From NCBI GenBank assembly GCA_030141605.1, contig JAQGDQ010000006.1, positions 476,501 through 536,500 on the forward strand: 60,000 nt of DNA, written 5' to 3'. Source of the DNA: Tubiluchus corallicola (lineage: Eukaryota; Priapulida; Priapulimorpha; Priapulimorphida; Tubiluchidae). Both the position numbers and the translations under genes were made by a program. Below the pieces are notes generated by a model that was not told the DNA's origin, did no database searches, and saw only the letters and a program-made list of their open reading frames with translations. Below are positions 24,737 through 36,100 of this stretch, in pieces; within the stretch, counting starts at the first letter, position 1; the number at the start of each line of letters is the position of its first letter.

Positions 24737-25815
24737 GGCGAAGAATTATCTTCTTTGTCTTCTTATCTGCAAGTTATTACAAAAGCCAAAAAAATCAGTT
24801 ATGCATAAAACTAACAGTCTAACAAAACAATAATGCCAGTAAATTATTAACACACTTCAACGTTTGCAATTTAACTTGCAAAATATGCCTGGTTTATTAA
24901 ACGACACAAATCATTAATGTTCCATAAATGTCACAGCCCAATTGCGACTAACGTGAGTATTGCTGTACAACCTGCTTTAGAGTACGTATGTACAATGTTG
25001 TCACCACTATGTGTAAGAAATAACATAACATGTCCAAAGATGCACAAGATTGCTTTACCTATCATAATTTGGAAACAAAGCAATCATAATTTGGATATCT
25101 ACTTCTAAATTTTGATCATCGTCAAAGTATTCCAGGTTTCGTTAAATGCTAAAAGAAATCAAACAGTTTTGTAAAAAAGTTCCTTGCTAGACTTCACGAA
25201 AAGATATGTGGCACGCCGGCATACAGCTACAATTTCCTTGAAACTTATATCCATTTCTGCTTTTTGAAAAATTCATCTTCTGTAAATGCATCACCAACTA
25301 AAAGTATTAAAAGAAGTATGAAGAATTGTTATTCGTGGGTACAAAATCTAGTAGGTTTTGGTAAACCGAATGTAACGAGTTTCATAATTTCTCATTCTGC
25401 GCTCACAAAATAAATCCAAAACAGTCAGAGTTTTCATTACTTTTAAATAGACTTTTCACTTCAGAATTCAGGTAGCATTTATGTCGTTTAGTTTCGGTGT
25501 CACTGTCTTCATAATAATTATTTTTAGGTTAGGGTTTTTGATGCAACACTAGTAACATTTGGCTTTACGAATATAAAACAGGAAATTCCTCTGGGATTCT
25601 CGGGATTTAAATAAACATAGAAACTTACATAAACCTAAATATTAAATTGTGCATCTTACGTCATGTATAATATACACATAGATAATGGAAGTTAGATGTG
25701 TGCCAAATAAAATTTTATATCGAAATGGTCTGGAGATGTAGCAATAGTTACAGAATTAGACCTTGAAATGATGACTGCCTTCTGTTTGAAAATCATGATT
25801 TTGGTTTTTTTTAGG
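24737..25815. other. Spacer upstream of RAD21
   Basis: The first tens of bases should contain the RAD21 5' UTR and promoter on the minus strand, but I see no definite core promoter element. The rest is AT-rich with no supported gene. Confidence 0.4.
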
Positions 25816-26316
25816 TAGTAATGGGCATTTAATAGATAATCGAATTTATCAAAATTACAACCGTGTATAAATTGATATAATCGGCTATTTAACAGTAATT
25901 CAGTTAATCGAGATTAATCAAGAGCAAATACACATGTTACGCACAGACTAAGCGGCAGTGTTTTAGCAGAAATAAACGGAACTTTTGCATTTTTTCTACG
26001 TTTTTCTTGCCTTACACAATGCACACAATTGCAAACCACAGTGTTGTAAACTTCTTATTTGCTTTCACGTGACGTGTAGTTGACATAGTAATAGAGTAGT
26101 TAATAAATGTGCACGTCTATAAAAATAGTTTGCGAGTATGAAAATGGCAGACTGCGACGAAAGCCATGAAGAAGTTTATAGGCTACATTTTAGTCTGCAA
26201 TGTTTGAAAAATATGACTAAAACACTAAAAAATTGTTGCAAGAGATTAATTGTGATATCGAATTACAAGAACAATATTGTAATCGAATTACAAAATTTCA
26301 AAATCGCCCATCACCA
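25816..26316. mobile_element. Decayed hAT-like MITE, about 500 bp
   Basis: The left end reads TAGTAATGGGCATTT and the right end, read inward, TGGTGATGGGCGATTT, giving imperfect terminal inverted repeats. Internal blocks of AATCGAATTA on both sides extend the similarity. No 8-bp target duplication could be matched. A short open frame inside (26138-26380) has no recognisable domain. Confidence 0.45.
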
Positions 26317-27660
26317 TTATTATGTATACTATCCATTGCTTGGTTGCCTTGAAAAAGCGTCTGACGTACACAGATTGTAACAACCCTCATCCAAACAGAT
26401 TTTTCAAGCTCAGTAGCTCCTGTACTTTTTTAGCTATTCATTTAAAGAATCTCAGCTTTTTAAAGGTACACATGACCTGTTCACCTGCTGATTTCACTGC
26501 TACGGCCATGCAAAGACATTGTAGAAAAGTTTAACAGCCGCGGGATTGGGGTTGCTTCGTAACAATGCTAACCAGCCAATCAGCATTCGAAGCCAGGTGC
26601 ATTCCATCATACCGTACTGTATAGTACGTTCTCATGCAAAATTGCTTGTTGATAGTTGGAAAAACGTGTTTAATCACTTGTTCTGCATTCTGATAAAATA
26701 ATTGCGTATTATGGATTTAGTAATATGACTTTTGTGTAAATTGGCTTATAAATATAAGTATGAGCTTATTCATATAGGTGTGTGCGCAGATATGTATGCA
26801 TGTGTATAAATAAAACTAATATTCAATATTAGTGTTTAATAACAAATGGCTATTTGTTTATTTAAAAGATTCTGTTTTAGTACCACACCACAAGAAGTTA
26901 TTTCCAAATGTGAAAAAGTCAATGCAGCCCTGTTAAAAAGCAGCTGCATAGCGAAAGGATTAATATTGTTAAACAGGACCATCAGAACATGAAGGCACTG
27001 TTACACTTTCGCACCTCCTGCTTTTTTCTGGCCTATTGTTTGTTTTTACGCGCCTGCAGGCCCTAAAACAGATCAAAAGTGTAATATGCACCATATTCCC
27101 ATAATATTATAGGTTTTTACGCGTTATAATTCCAGATTAAAATTATTACTTACTTACCGCCATCAAAAGGCAAGAAGCCCCACATGAATAAATGTGTTTA
27201 CGCACTAATGCGCAGTCACTATCACACAGTGACGTATGCAGCCCTTAACCTGTATTTTTAGTATCGTTACATTATTTATGATTATTATGAATTGCACCCA
27301 CGGGAGTTTGCGTCGCACAGGAGCCGGCAGGAGAATACACTGACGCACGTGCATCCACAGAATTTCTTAAGAAAAACTTTTTATGGCTAAATAAATTTTT
27401 TAGCAGTTTATCAATCCCTTGTTTGCTTGCGCAATCCCCGAGCAGTAAGTTAATTTCCATAGTGAAGTTATATTTATGTACGTCACTTAGACAGTGTCAA
27501 TTTCTTATCAATTTCCATTGTCTAGATATTTTTTACCTAACTGGAACTGCTCTTCTGCATTTAGGTGGGCCCAAAGGTTTCTTGTTCTTCTTTTTCATGT
27601 CCTTAATTGTTGTCTCTGTCTTTTTTAGGCGACTACAGTTAATTATCATTAATTTTATGG
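26317..27660. other. Spacer, nothing recognised
   Basis: No exon, RNA gene or clear repeat is supported. A CCAAT-like motif near 26575 stands alone. Confidence 0.4.
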
Positions 27661-27925
27661 CAGTGACTAAAGGTACGGATCCGTATCCGAAACTGCAGCA
27701 ACTAAAAATACGAATCCATATCTCGAAAGCATTCACTAGAAAATACGGAACAATCCGTACGGCAAACGATATTAACGAGAAAATATTGATGAGAAATACG
27801 GCTCGCCATCAGAGAGGGGCAATATATCACTTTCTTGTTTATCCGCAACATCAAAATCCACAATTGTAAATATCCGGATACGCTAGATCTGCGGATTGAG
27901 TGAAATTGAATATCCTCATAAGTAT
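27661..27925. mobile_element. Possible transposon remnant rich in CGGAT motifs
   Basis: The stretch begins CAGTGACTAAAGGTACGGAT and contains repeated CGGATCCG, ATCCG and CGGATACG motifs, a composition also seen in the hAT element at 52153-52812. A matching right terminus was not found. The 148-codon frame overlapping it (27423-27869) has no recognisable domain. Confidence 0.3.
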
Positions 27926-29732
27926 TTATATTACGTAATCCCTAGATAGGACACGCGGTGAATGCGCGCAACACTCCGTCATATTACGGTGAGCGAGTCA
28001 TGCTTTATTACTGTAGCGTAAACATAGTGTCTGCCTATTTTTGGTATGAAAGAATCGTTTAGTATACGAAAAACAACAGGATTAGATTAAAAAAACTTTT
28101 TTCTTATATTATGCTGAACTTTTAATTTTTTCTGATATGAATGTATCTATATTGTCAATTAAATACATATGCGTCTTCCCTTCGTAACAGTTTTATCTCA
28201 CTAATTAGCATTGTTAGTGTTGAACATTTAATAATGTAATAGATTACATAAGTTTTAGGGTACTTGTTTGAGGTAAGTTAATATTTCTACTGATAAAAAC
28301 CTTTAAAAAGAATGTGAATATCCTATTATTGTGCATGCCTGTTTTAATTTTTAATAACTATGAAATGTTTTTTTACTGGAGTTCTGCTGGTTTACATGTA
28401 GCTCTAACGAAATTGCAGCAACAGTGAACCATTGCCTGCATAGTGGCAAAATTATTAGAATTTAATTATTCAGTTAGAACATTTTTTACAAAATGCAAAA
28501 TTCTAAAAGATTATTTTTGAAGTATCAAAGTGCTTTACTGCATTACTAAATGAGCGTTCTACACTCACAGTGCACAATATTTTTTTGACAGGGTCATCAG
28601 TTAAAAACTCTTCAAACAAACACTTTATGTACAGCATAATTAAACACATAATTACAGCAATAAGTGGTCCTTACATTGGGGCAATAGACATTTGAGGCCT
28701 GTAAGTGGTCAAAATACATGTAGTTCAGTAAGGAGTTTTGTAACTGTTTTTCAGCATTACGGATACAAAATTTAGGTTTTAATTCACAAACAGAAATTAT
28801 TGCTTTCTAATCAGCGAGTTAACTAGTTTTCACAAATTAGCTTTATACGTTACAAATTATAAGTCACGGCCTATTCAATCCTTTAACTCCGAGGAATCTA
28901 AGAGAAAGTGAAGTAACTTGATGTTTTAACCCAATATAAAGTGGATTAATGTGACAATCGAATGTAATTATACTTATTGCAGCCTTCAGTTAAATGCAAA
29001 TTTGTAAAAAGGTCTTTTTATTTTTAATAGAAATGACGTATAAAACACTGCAAAAATTGAATTAGAATATGGCAGTCATTGATTGTAGTACAGCTGTAGT
29101 AAGCAAAATAATAAAATAACTAATTAATATGGGACCTGGCTCACATAAAGATGCTTTGAAATGTTAACAACAAACAAAATAATAGACCAAGTAAGTAATA
29201 GAGGCACGTTATAATATTTATAGCATAAATTATTTGGCACATGGTCAAATGCTGTATGTCGTAAAAATTGTCAAAATTATCACAAGATTATTGGAAACAT
29301 TCGCTGATGACGTGAGAATAACAGAGTAATGACCTGCGAACCTAGAAACGAGTAATAACCTAGAAAAATAGGAGATGCGGAAATGTAATAGCGCCGAACA
29401 TGAGAAATCCACTGAGAAAAAACTTACAGTTACACGGAAAATGCAAGGTTTTCCCAATCGGCTGCCGGATTATCCTAAATTAAAAAATTTCATAAAACAA
29501 CAAGTCAGCGGTACAAAGCCCAATGACCTACTTGTTACTAGAATCTACCTGTAAAATATTCTCAAAACATTGTTGTACCCATCCGATCTCACATTGATTT
29601 AGAAATTCCAAACTTGAAAACAAAATGGCGTTGGCGCTTCTCTGCAAAACTGTCGACAATAGAATTTCTGTTTAGTTTTGTTTGTTGCTTTAACTTTTGG
29701 TCAGGTCATAGATATAAAATATGCATGGCTGA
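27926..29732. other. Spacer, nothing recognised
   Basis: AT-rich sequence without a supported gene. A CAAAATGGCG context at about 29621 gives a 16-codon frame that may be the first exon of the unidentified ORF described next, but no good splice donor follows. Confidence 0.35.
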
Positions 29733-29984
29733 ACATCTCAAAAATTCTCAGTTTACATCATTTCCAGTCACTTTTCAATATTCACGGGGTCAGGAAGTCA
29801 AGGACTACTTGATAGATGTTTGAAAGGCATTGGTGCCCTAGAACAACCACAAGCACGAGCTGTTGATATGATTATAGGTCTTGAAGGATTTATCACACTC
29901 CCAGAAATTGGAAAAAACTTGACTTATTTCAGCTTTCCACCAGAAGACGCACGGGAAGACTTACTGAAATGTTTAAGATTATAA
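29733..29984 (+). CDS. Unidentified exon-like open frame, probably a terminal exon or gene relic
   Basis: A frame without ATG at its beginning is open from 29733 to the TAA at 29982-29984. Its composition is protein-like (FTGSGSQGLLDRC, then GALEQPQARAVDMI, then FITLPEIGKN, then FPPEDAREDLLK) and unlike the AT-driven translations around it. A possible splice acceptor TTTCCAG ends at 29767. An upstream ATG in good context at 29625 opens a 16-codon frame, but I could not join the two with a standard donor in the right phase. I do not recognise the family. It could be the last exon of a small gene, a retrocopy, or a transposon fragment. It lies between RAD21 and ALDH8A1. Confidence 0.4.
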   Translation, partial: TSQKFSVYIISSHFSIFTGSGSQGLLDRCLKGIGALEQPQARAVDMIIGLEGFITLPEIGKNLTYFSFPPEDAREDLLKCLRL

Positions 29985-30538
29985 GGGCGTTTGCTGATGC
30001 TGACGCTGGCCAGTACTTTGTACATAGCAACATAACACATAGACAGTGCACTAAATAATACCGAGATAATACCGAAATTTATGGGCAACGTTTTTGTGGT
30101 AGCACCACTACTTTTTACTAGAGTAATTGCATTTGTAAAGATACTACATTTTACAATTCATTGACCAACACGCTCAAAGTGAAGCTGTCATAAAGGAGGT
30201 CTGCAAAAGCGACTCATATTTGCATACCCATGAAACAATGTTGAAAAAATGAACCGAAAAAATAAACTGATATTCATTCATATTGAAGCAACTGAAAGTG
30301 AGCTGAAAGTGGGAAATTGCTCAATAGGAGTTAGTCTAATGTTATACAAGCTTCGTTCTGTGAGTGCCATGCTAAGTAGCACTGAAACTTGGTAAAATTT
30401 GACAACAACTGAAAGGGAGAAAGTAGAAAATCACTCAAGCAAGTGCCTTTAAAGCCTTGTTTAACCTCAGCGAATCTGTGCTATGTTAGGGATTAGTAGC
30501 TGAATTAAGCATACAGCCACTAAACATAAAGTAATTAT

Positions 30539-31140
30539 GTGAGATTGATGTTTTCTAAGAATTTAATGATTAGTAAACCAAAGAGATTAACATCAGAGGT
30601 GTTGGAAATGCAAATAAACAATGCACATGAATGGTCGTGTTACAATGAAGTAGTTGAGGCCACAAGAAAATATAAAGTAGACACCGGTAAGAAAAATGTG
30701 AAGATCATGAAGAAGTCTGAATGGAAAAAAGAAATAAAGAGTAAGACTGAATGTTTCGTAAAGAGCGAATGAGCAAAAAAATGCAGGAAAAGTGCTTATT
30801 AAGATTTGTTAAAACATACTGAATAGAAACTACTAAGTTATATAGACACTTGCAAGCCAGAATGTGGTCAAAGATATTTTGAAAATAAGGCTCAATATGA
30901 TAAAAGTTAAAGGAAACTTCAAGAATAAGTTCAAGGATCAATTATTATGCTCAACCTGTAAGAAAGAAGGCACAACTGAACATTTGCTTAGCTGATATGG
31001 AGAGTGGAAAAAGATGAACTCAGATGTAATACTCAGCAGTGAAAAAGAAAAATTTTTAGAAGTCAGAAATCTAGTGAATGAATATATGGAATACAGGATA
31101 AAGGCAAATCAACACATTAAAATGGGAAAAAATAAGTAAA
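30539..31140 (+). pseudogene. LINE C-terminal fragment, plus strand
   Basis: Broken frames contain KKSEWKKEIK near 30710, then a zinc-knuckle-like LINE tail: ILKIRLNMIKVKGNFKNKFK followed by LLCSTCKKEGTTEHLL near 30870-30990, and a charged helical end up to the stop near 31138. This resembles the C-terminal region of non-LTR retrotransposon ORF2. Internal stops and frameshifts make it a fossil. Confidence 0.55.
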
Positions 31141-31179
31141 GATCAGCTTTACATTGAAATACGCTTTGCACCTTATTAT

Positions 31180-31720
31180 ATAGAATTTGCCCATCTTTCA
31201 TAGGTGGAGAGAGTTGAGCATCACAGTCACAATCGCAAATATATAGCCTCATTCCTGCTCTATCCAAAAAGGCACATACATATATAGCCCTCTATCTTTG
31301 CAATATACTTATTTATTATTCTTCCGACTTCTCACAACTTAATGCATGTTCTGTTGTATATTCCTGAATCCCTGCACTTAGGGCATAGTAAATTCTTCAC
31401 GTTTGTTTCCTTTGAAATTGCGTTTCAATTCTTTCATATTTAATTCAATTTCCATTATATTTACTATATCTGCCAGACCACACTTGCTGATATATTGTTG
31501 TTTCTCATATTTCTCACCATCAAATCTTAATTTTATTATTCTCTGTACTTTATCTTCCTGTAATATTTTTTATTTATAACTTTTTTTATTTCTTTTTTCC
31601 AAGTTGATTTTCTAATATCTCCATTTTTTATTTACTTAATCTTGTCTTTCTTCCATATTTATCTATGAGTTCACATATTTCTGAATACCAGCAATCGAGA
31701 AGGGACAGCTTTTCAAGATA
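31180..31720 (-). pseudogene. LINE C-terminal fragment, minus strand, related to the previous one
   Basis: Read on the minus strand, the segment contains WYSEICELIDKYGRKT near its start, a WKK/EIK-like block, and IMEIELNMKELKRNFKGNK around 31380-31470, parallel to the motifs of the plus-strand fragment at 30539-31140. It is heavily mutated. The two fragments lie tail to tail as an inverted pair. Confidence 0.4.
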
Positions 31721-33123
31721 TCTTGCATTGACATTCTAATACTGTGCGTCATGCTGTATGTCGTGCAGCAGTTTTAAAGCTTTACAGTTGTCAGAAGTTT
31801 AGTCTTTAGAGCCCTTGCTGGTATAAATTTTGTGGTATGTCAGTTTTTTCCAGGATTCAATAATGTTTTAGTGTCCGTATTAACGTTTAATAGTATTTAA
31901 CTCGCCAGGGTTTTGTACTGGCAGCAGGCTATAAAAAGACTCCACACTATTGAATTTGAGGACGTTACTAATAATGTAATATTGGGTCTTTGCTGTGACC
32001 GCTTGCAATGATGAGCTGTCATATGTTTTTGCGACGCATTCATACTTCAATTTAGGACCCTGCCAGTAGTCCAATATTTATTAGTATTTACTTATTTTAG
32101 TAGTTTGCTACCCTATCTCTCATTCAGTTTATTAATACATTAGTTAAACACGTTAGTTATGCCCACATTTTTGTACATTGCATTTTTTCCTGATAGGTTA
32201 AGAGAAAAACAAATTTGAATTGATTTGCTTTATCTGGCAACACCATCAGACTCTCTCACTGAACATTCTTCAATGCCAGATTTGCAGGAGTCTTGAAGTC
32301 TTGAATAAATTAATATACTTCTAAAAGTCTTTGACGACATACTAGGAGGGCACTTTTTGTAGAAACATTACAATAAAAAATTTTTCGTATGATTTCAATT
32401 TGTTCTGAGAATAACTCAACTGGAGCTGGTTATATCAATTAGGATTGTCACGAGAACATTACATGGAGTGTTTGAGTTTGCTGCACATCCTTATGTAGTG
32501 CTTCTTCGTGTACTGTGGCACATCTTACTGCCTTGAACTGTCCTGCTATCTTAAACTTCTTCACAAGTTGCATTCATTGCTAGTACATCATTCTCCCATT
32601 CTGTAATGCTGTGATTATGTGCTTCATAACATGCTTCAGTCGATGTAGATATTTTTTATTTCTGTTTGGTTGGTGATTGCATGCAACACCTATCCCAAAC
32701 GATTGTTACGGCGTCAAGTGCAAGCTTGTTATTTAATTTTATTAAAGCTACAACGCAAAGGACAAAATGTTAATTTAAAATTCTTATTATATATATTTAG
32801 TTCCATTAGTGTTTAAAGTTTATAGCTGTGTACCATTTTTACAAATTAATATAATTGTAAGGCATGCAAAATAGTTTTCAATAGTGTACTAAGGTAAATG
32901 AATTTAGAAGTTGTAGCAAAAGATTTTGCCAGTGTTAGATAAAATCTGGAAGACACAACCTCATAGCATGTGGCTAGTGATAATAATTTATAGTGAAAGG
33001 AAGTAGCATGAGCAATGTTTATTTTTGAATTGTCAATGCGACAAGCAAATTTTAGCTTTAATGACTGTCATTTTTTGCTGTAGGTAGGTCTGTTATTTTC
33101 TGCACTTACTTTCTTGTTGATCC
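31721..33123. other. Spacer upstream of ALDH8A1
   Basis: No gene recognised. The end of this stretch must carry the ALDH8A1 5' UTR; an in-frame TGA at 33118-33120 bounds the coding start. No core promoter element could be assigned. Confidence 0.4.
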
Positions 33124-36100
33124 ATGGAGCCAATAATTGCAAATTTCATTGATGGAAAGTTTGTGGAAGCATCATCATTGATCGACAGCTATAATCCTGC
33201 CACTGGAAAAGTTTGGGCACGTGTGCCAGACAGTACAACAATTGATGTTGAACATGCTGTAAAAGCTGCAAAATCTGCTTTTCCTTTGTAAGCATTATAT
33301 AATTGCCTGTTTTGGGAATATTTTAAGGTATCTAATAAGAAGATGTTAACAATGTAATCTTTCAATTCTTATAGACTCTGCATTCAGACATCAAACAATT
33401 TGTGATAGGAAGAATTAGACTTATTTTGTAACAAAGGTCTAATAGGCCTTGCTGCAATTAACATTTAGGTATTGGAGTATGTGTCCAATACACTGTATAT
33501 TTTACTAGAGGCTACATATTTCAATCCTAAGGCTGTGCTAAAGCTGTCATTTTACAGCATTGTTGATAGATTTGTAACCTTTATTGATAATGCATTCAGT
33601 TCAGAGTCATTCTTTCCAGCAACTACCAAAGTTTTCTAAATCAAGCAAATTCTTTTTCTGCTGTCAGTGTATTTTTACAGGTGCATTACTATTTTCAGTA
33701 TGATGCTTTCTTGTTTTGCTTTAGGCTATGACCTTCTAAACAGTTCCTTAATTTATTTTAAAATACTTCTGAACCTGTTGTGCATGTAGCAGCATTTAAA
33801 GCTAGAAGACACAATGGCATATAGTATGAACAGCTTTAAATCATGCCTTTTAAGTACTGCATCCACCAATTTTTTACTTTTTCTTTTTTGAGCAAGTATA
33901 AATATGAAAAGAGTGCAGAGCTGGGACTAAAACTATATCCAGCAAATGTTCTTTGTTTTGATAAATCCCACCACACATTATTATTTTCTGACATAATTTT
34001 TAACTTAATTTATTGTAATGTTCTTAAATAAGCATGCATTTTCAAGCGCTCTCACAACATTAGGGTCGCTCACAAAATACAAGACGGCATTTGGGTTACT
34101 TTGCAAAAAGTAGAATTTAACAAAAACCTGGTTCATGTAAATTTTGTTTATAGTACTGAAACCTTCTTGAGTTGCTGACAGAAAAAACTTTCTGTGTAAA
34201 GATCCCATATAGGACCCAAAACTATCAGCAGGAACACAAAAAGGTTCAAAACAACTGTAAGCTGCACTCATAAGACCAAGTAAATAGCTACATTCAATTC
34301 CATTTCTCCTGTTTTCTTAACATATGTGTTAAATTGCTTTTTAAATTTGGGGACAAAATATTTATTGCAAATTTACATTCAAATAGAATATTCATAGTGA
34401 GTTTTTCTGTTATACAAATATACAGTTATATACATTAACATTGCTTATATCAAATAAAATTTCTGGGCAAAGCTATATTATTGAGGGAACCATGAGGCTA
34501 TTTGTTTTTTTGAAAGATCAAAGATGATAATTTAGTTTGCAGTTAGTTAGCAGTTGATAATTAATTTATACCTTTTTTTTGCATTCCTTGCTATTACCTT
34601 GAATACTATATGCTTTTTGTTAAACGTAAATTTGTAAAGAAAGGTTTTAGTGATTATTTGTTTTGCTAAACATTGAGGCAACTACAAGATAATGTTACAG
34701 TTTCATAAGGAACGTGCATGACAATAAAACACAATAAGTGATTATATTAATTATCAGTGACCATGACTGTTTGTAACCATAAGTATAGATTTGTGACAGT
34801 GTGTGCTTTCTTTCTGTATACAGATGGTCAATGATGCCTGCAAAGAGTAGGGCTATGTATCTGAATAAAATCGCCGATTCTTTAGAAGGCATGCTAACAG
34901 AATTTGCAGAAGCTGAATCTCGTGATCAAGGAAAACCACTTAGTTTAGCAAAAACCGTTGAAATTCCACGAGCAGTCCACAACTTTAGGTTTTTTGCCTC
35001 TGCATGCTTGCATACGATGGGTGTGTAAGTAATAATTGCTAGAAATATTTACGTACTTAATACCTATATCTTTACTTTGCAACCTGATCCCGCAATAATT
35101 TTTTATGTTCAAATACGGCTCACTTAAATGAGATATGATTACCAATCATTTTATTTGGTAACCTGATTTTTCTTGTTGGTAAATCAAGATTATAATTATC
35201 TTTAAATTTAATATATTAAGTGAATAGTTTGCAAGTATTTTCAGACTTATTAGTTAAATTCGCCTTGCTACTAAATGCTTTACTGGAAACTTTGTTTCAT
35301 TTTTTGCAAAACTGGTGGTATAACAGAGAGACCACTGTATTTAAATAACAATTCTTTGTGCCAGTTGTGTATCTTCACTATAGGAAAAATTACTTCTTTA
35401 GTATGTACATGAATAGCATGTGTTATGACGTAAGTTACCTTCTGCACTAAGACAACCAGTGCAGCAAAAATTTGGTAACCTACATTTTTTGTACTAATTT
35501 GGTTAACAATTTTCCAATGATTGCTTTTTTTCCTAGTTCAACTCATCAACCAGAGTTCGGTACTGTCAATTACACATCAAATTCTCCAGTTGGGGTTGCA
35601 GGATTAATCTCGCCATGGAATTTGCCATTGTATTTGCTCACTTTTAAAATAGCGCCTGCTCTAGCTTTTGGCAATACTGTTGTTGCCAAACCTAGTGAAA
35701 TGACATCTGTCACTGCTTGGATGTTATGCAAAGTTTTCCAAGAGTGTGGTAAGCATTAGTTTTAGACCATAGCTCAGAATGACTTACCATCTAAATGTTG
35801 TTTTTTGTAAATATGACTTACAGTATGGCACCATTACAGCAAACATGGTTTATTGCGCACACACCGATAATGCTAATTCACAAAAGAGAACAAACTTTCA
35901 CCATTCATTTAACCAGTGTAATAGCTTTGAATACAGCATACTCGCTTATTGTATATTGGGGATTTTTTGTCTGTCCCCATTGTCTGTATTACTACATATT
36001 TAATAGCTTTTATTGCATACTTTATCTTTGCCTGCCATTTGCACTAATTTATAGTTAAACTTAATTAACCCTAATAACCTGTCATTCCTGATAATACAGT

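Noticed and set aside
26560-26600. CCAAT-like promoter motif near 26575
   Set aside because: A lone pentamer with no gene start downstream on either strand.
27423-27869. 148-codon plus-strand frame
   Set aside because: No recognisable domain or splice context, and its second half overlaps a probable transposon remnant.
34005-34271. 88-codon minus-strand frame in ALDH8A1 intron 1
   Set aside because: Reads somewhat like protein but matches no family I know and has no supporting signals; could be a repeat fragment.
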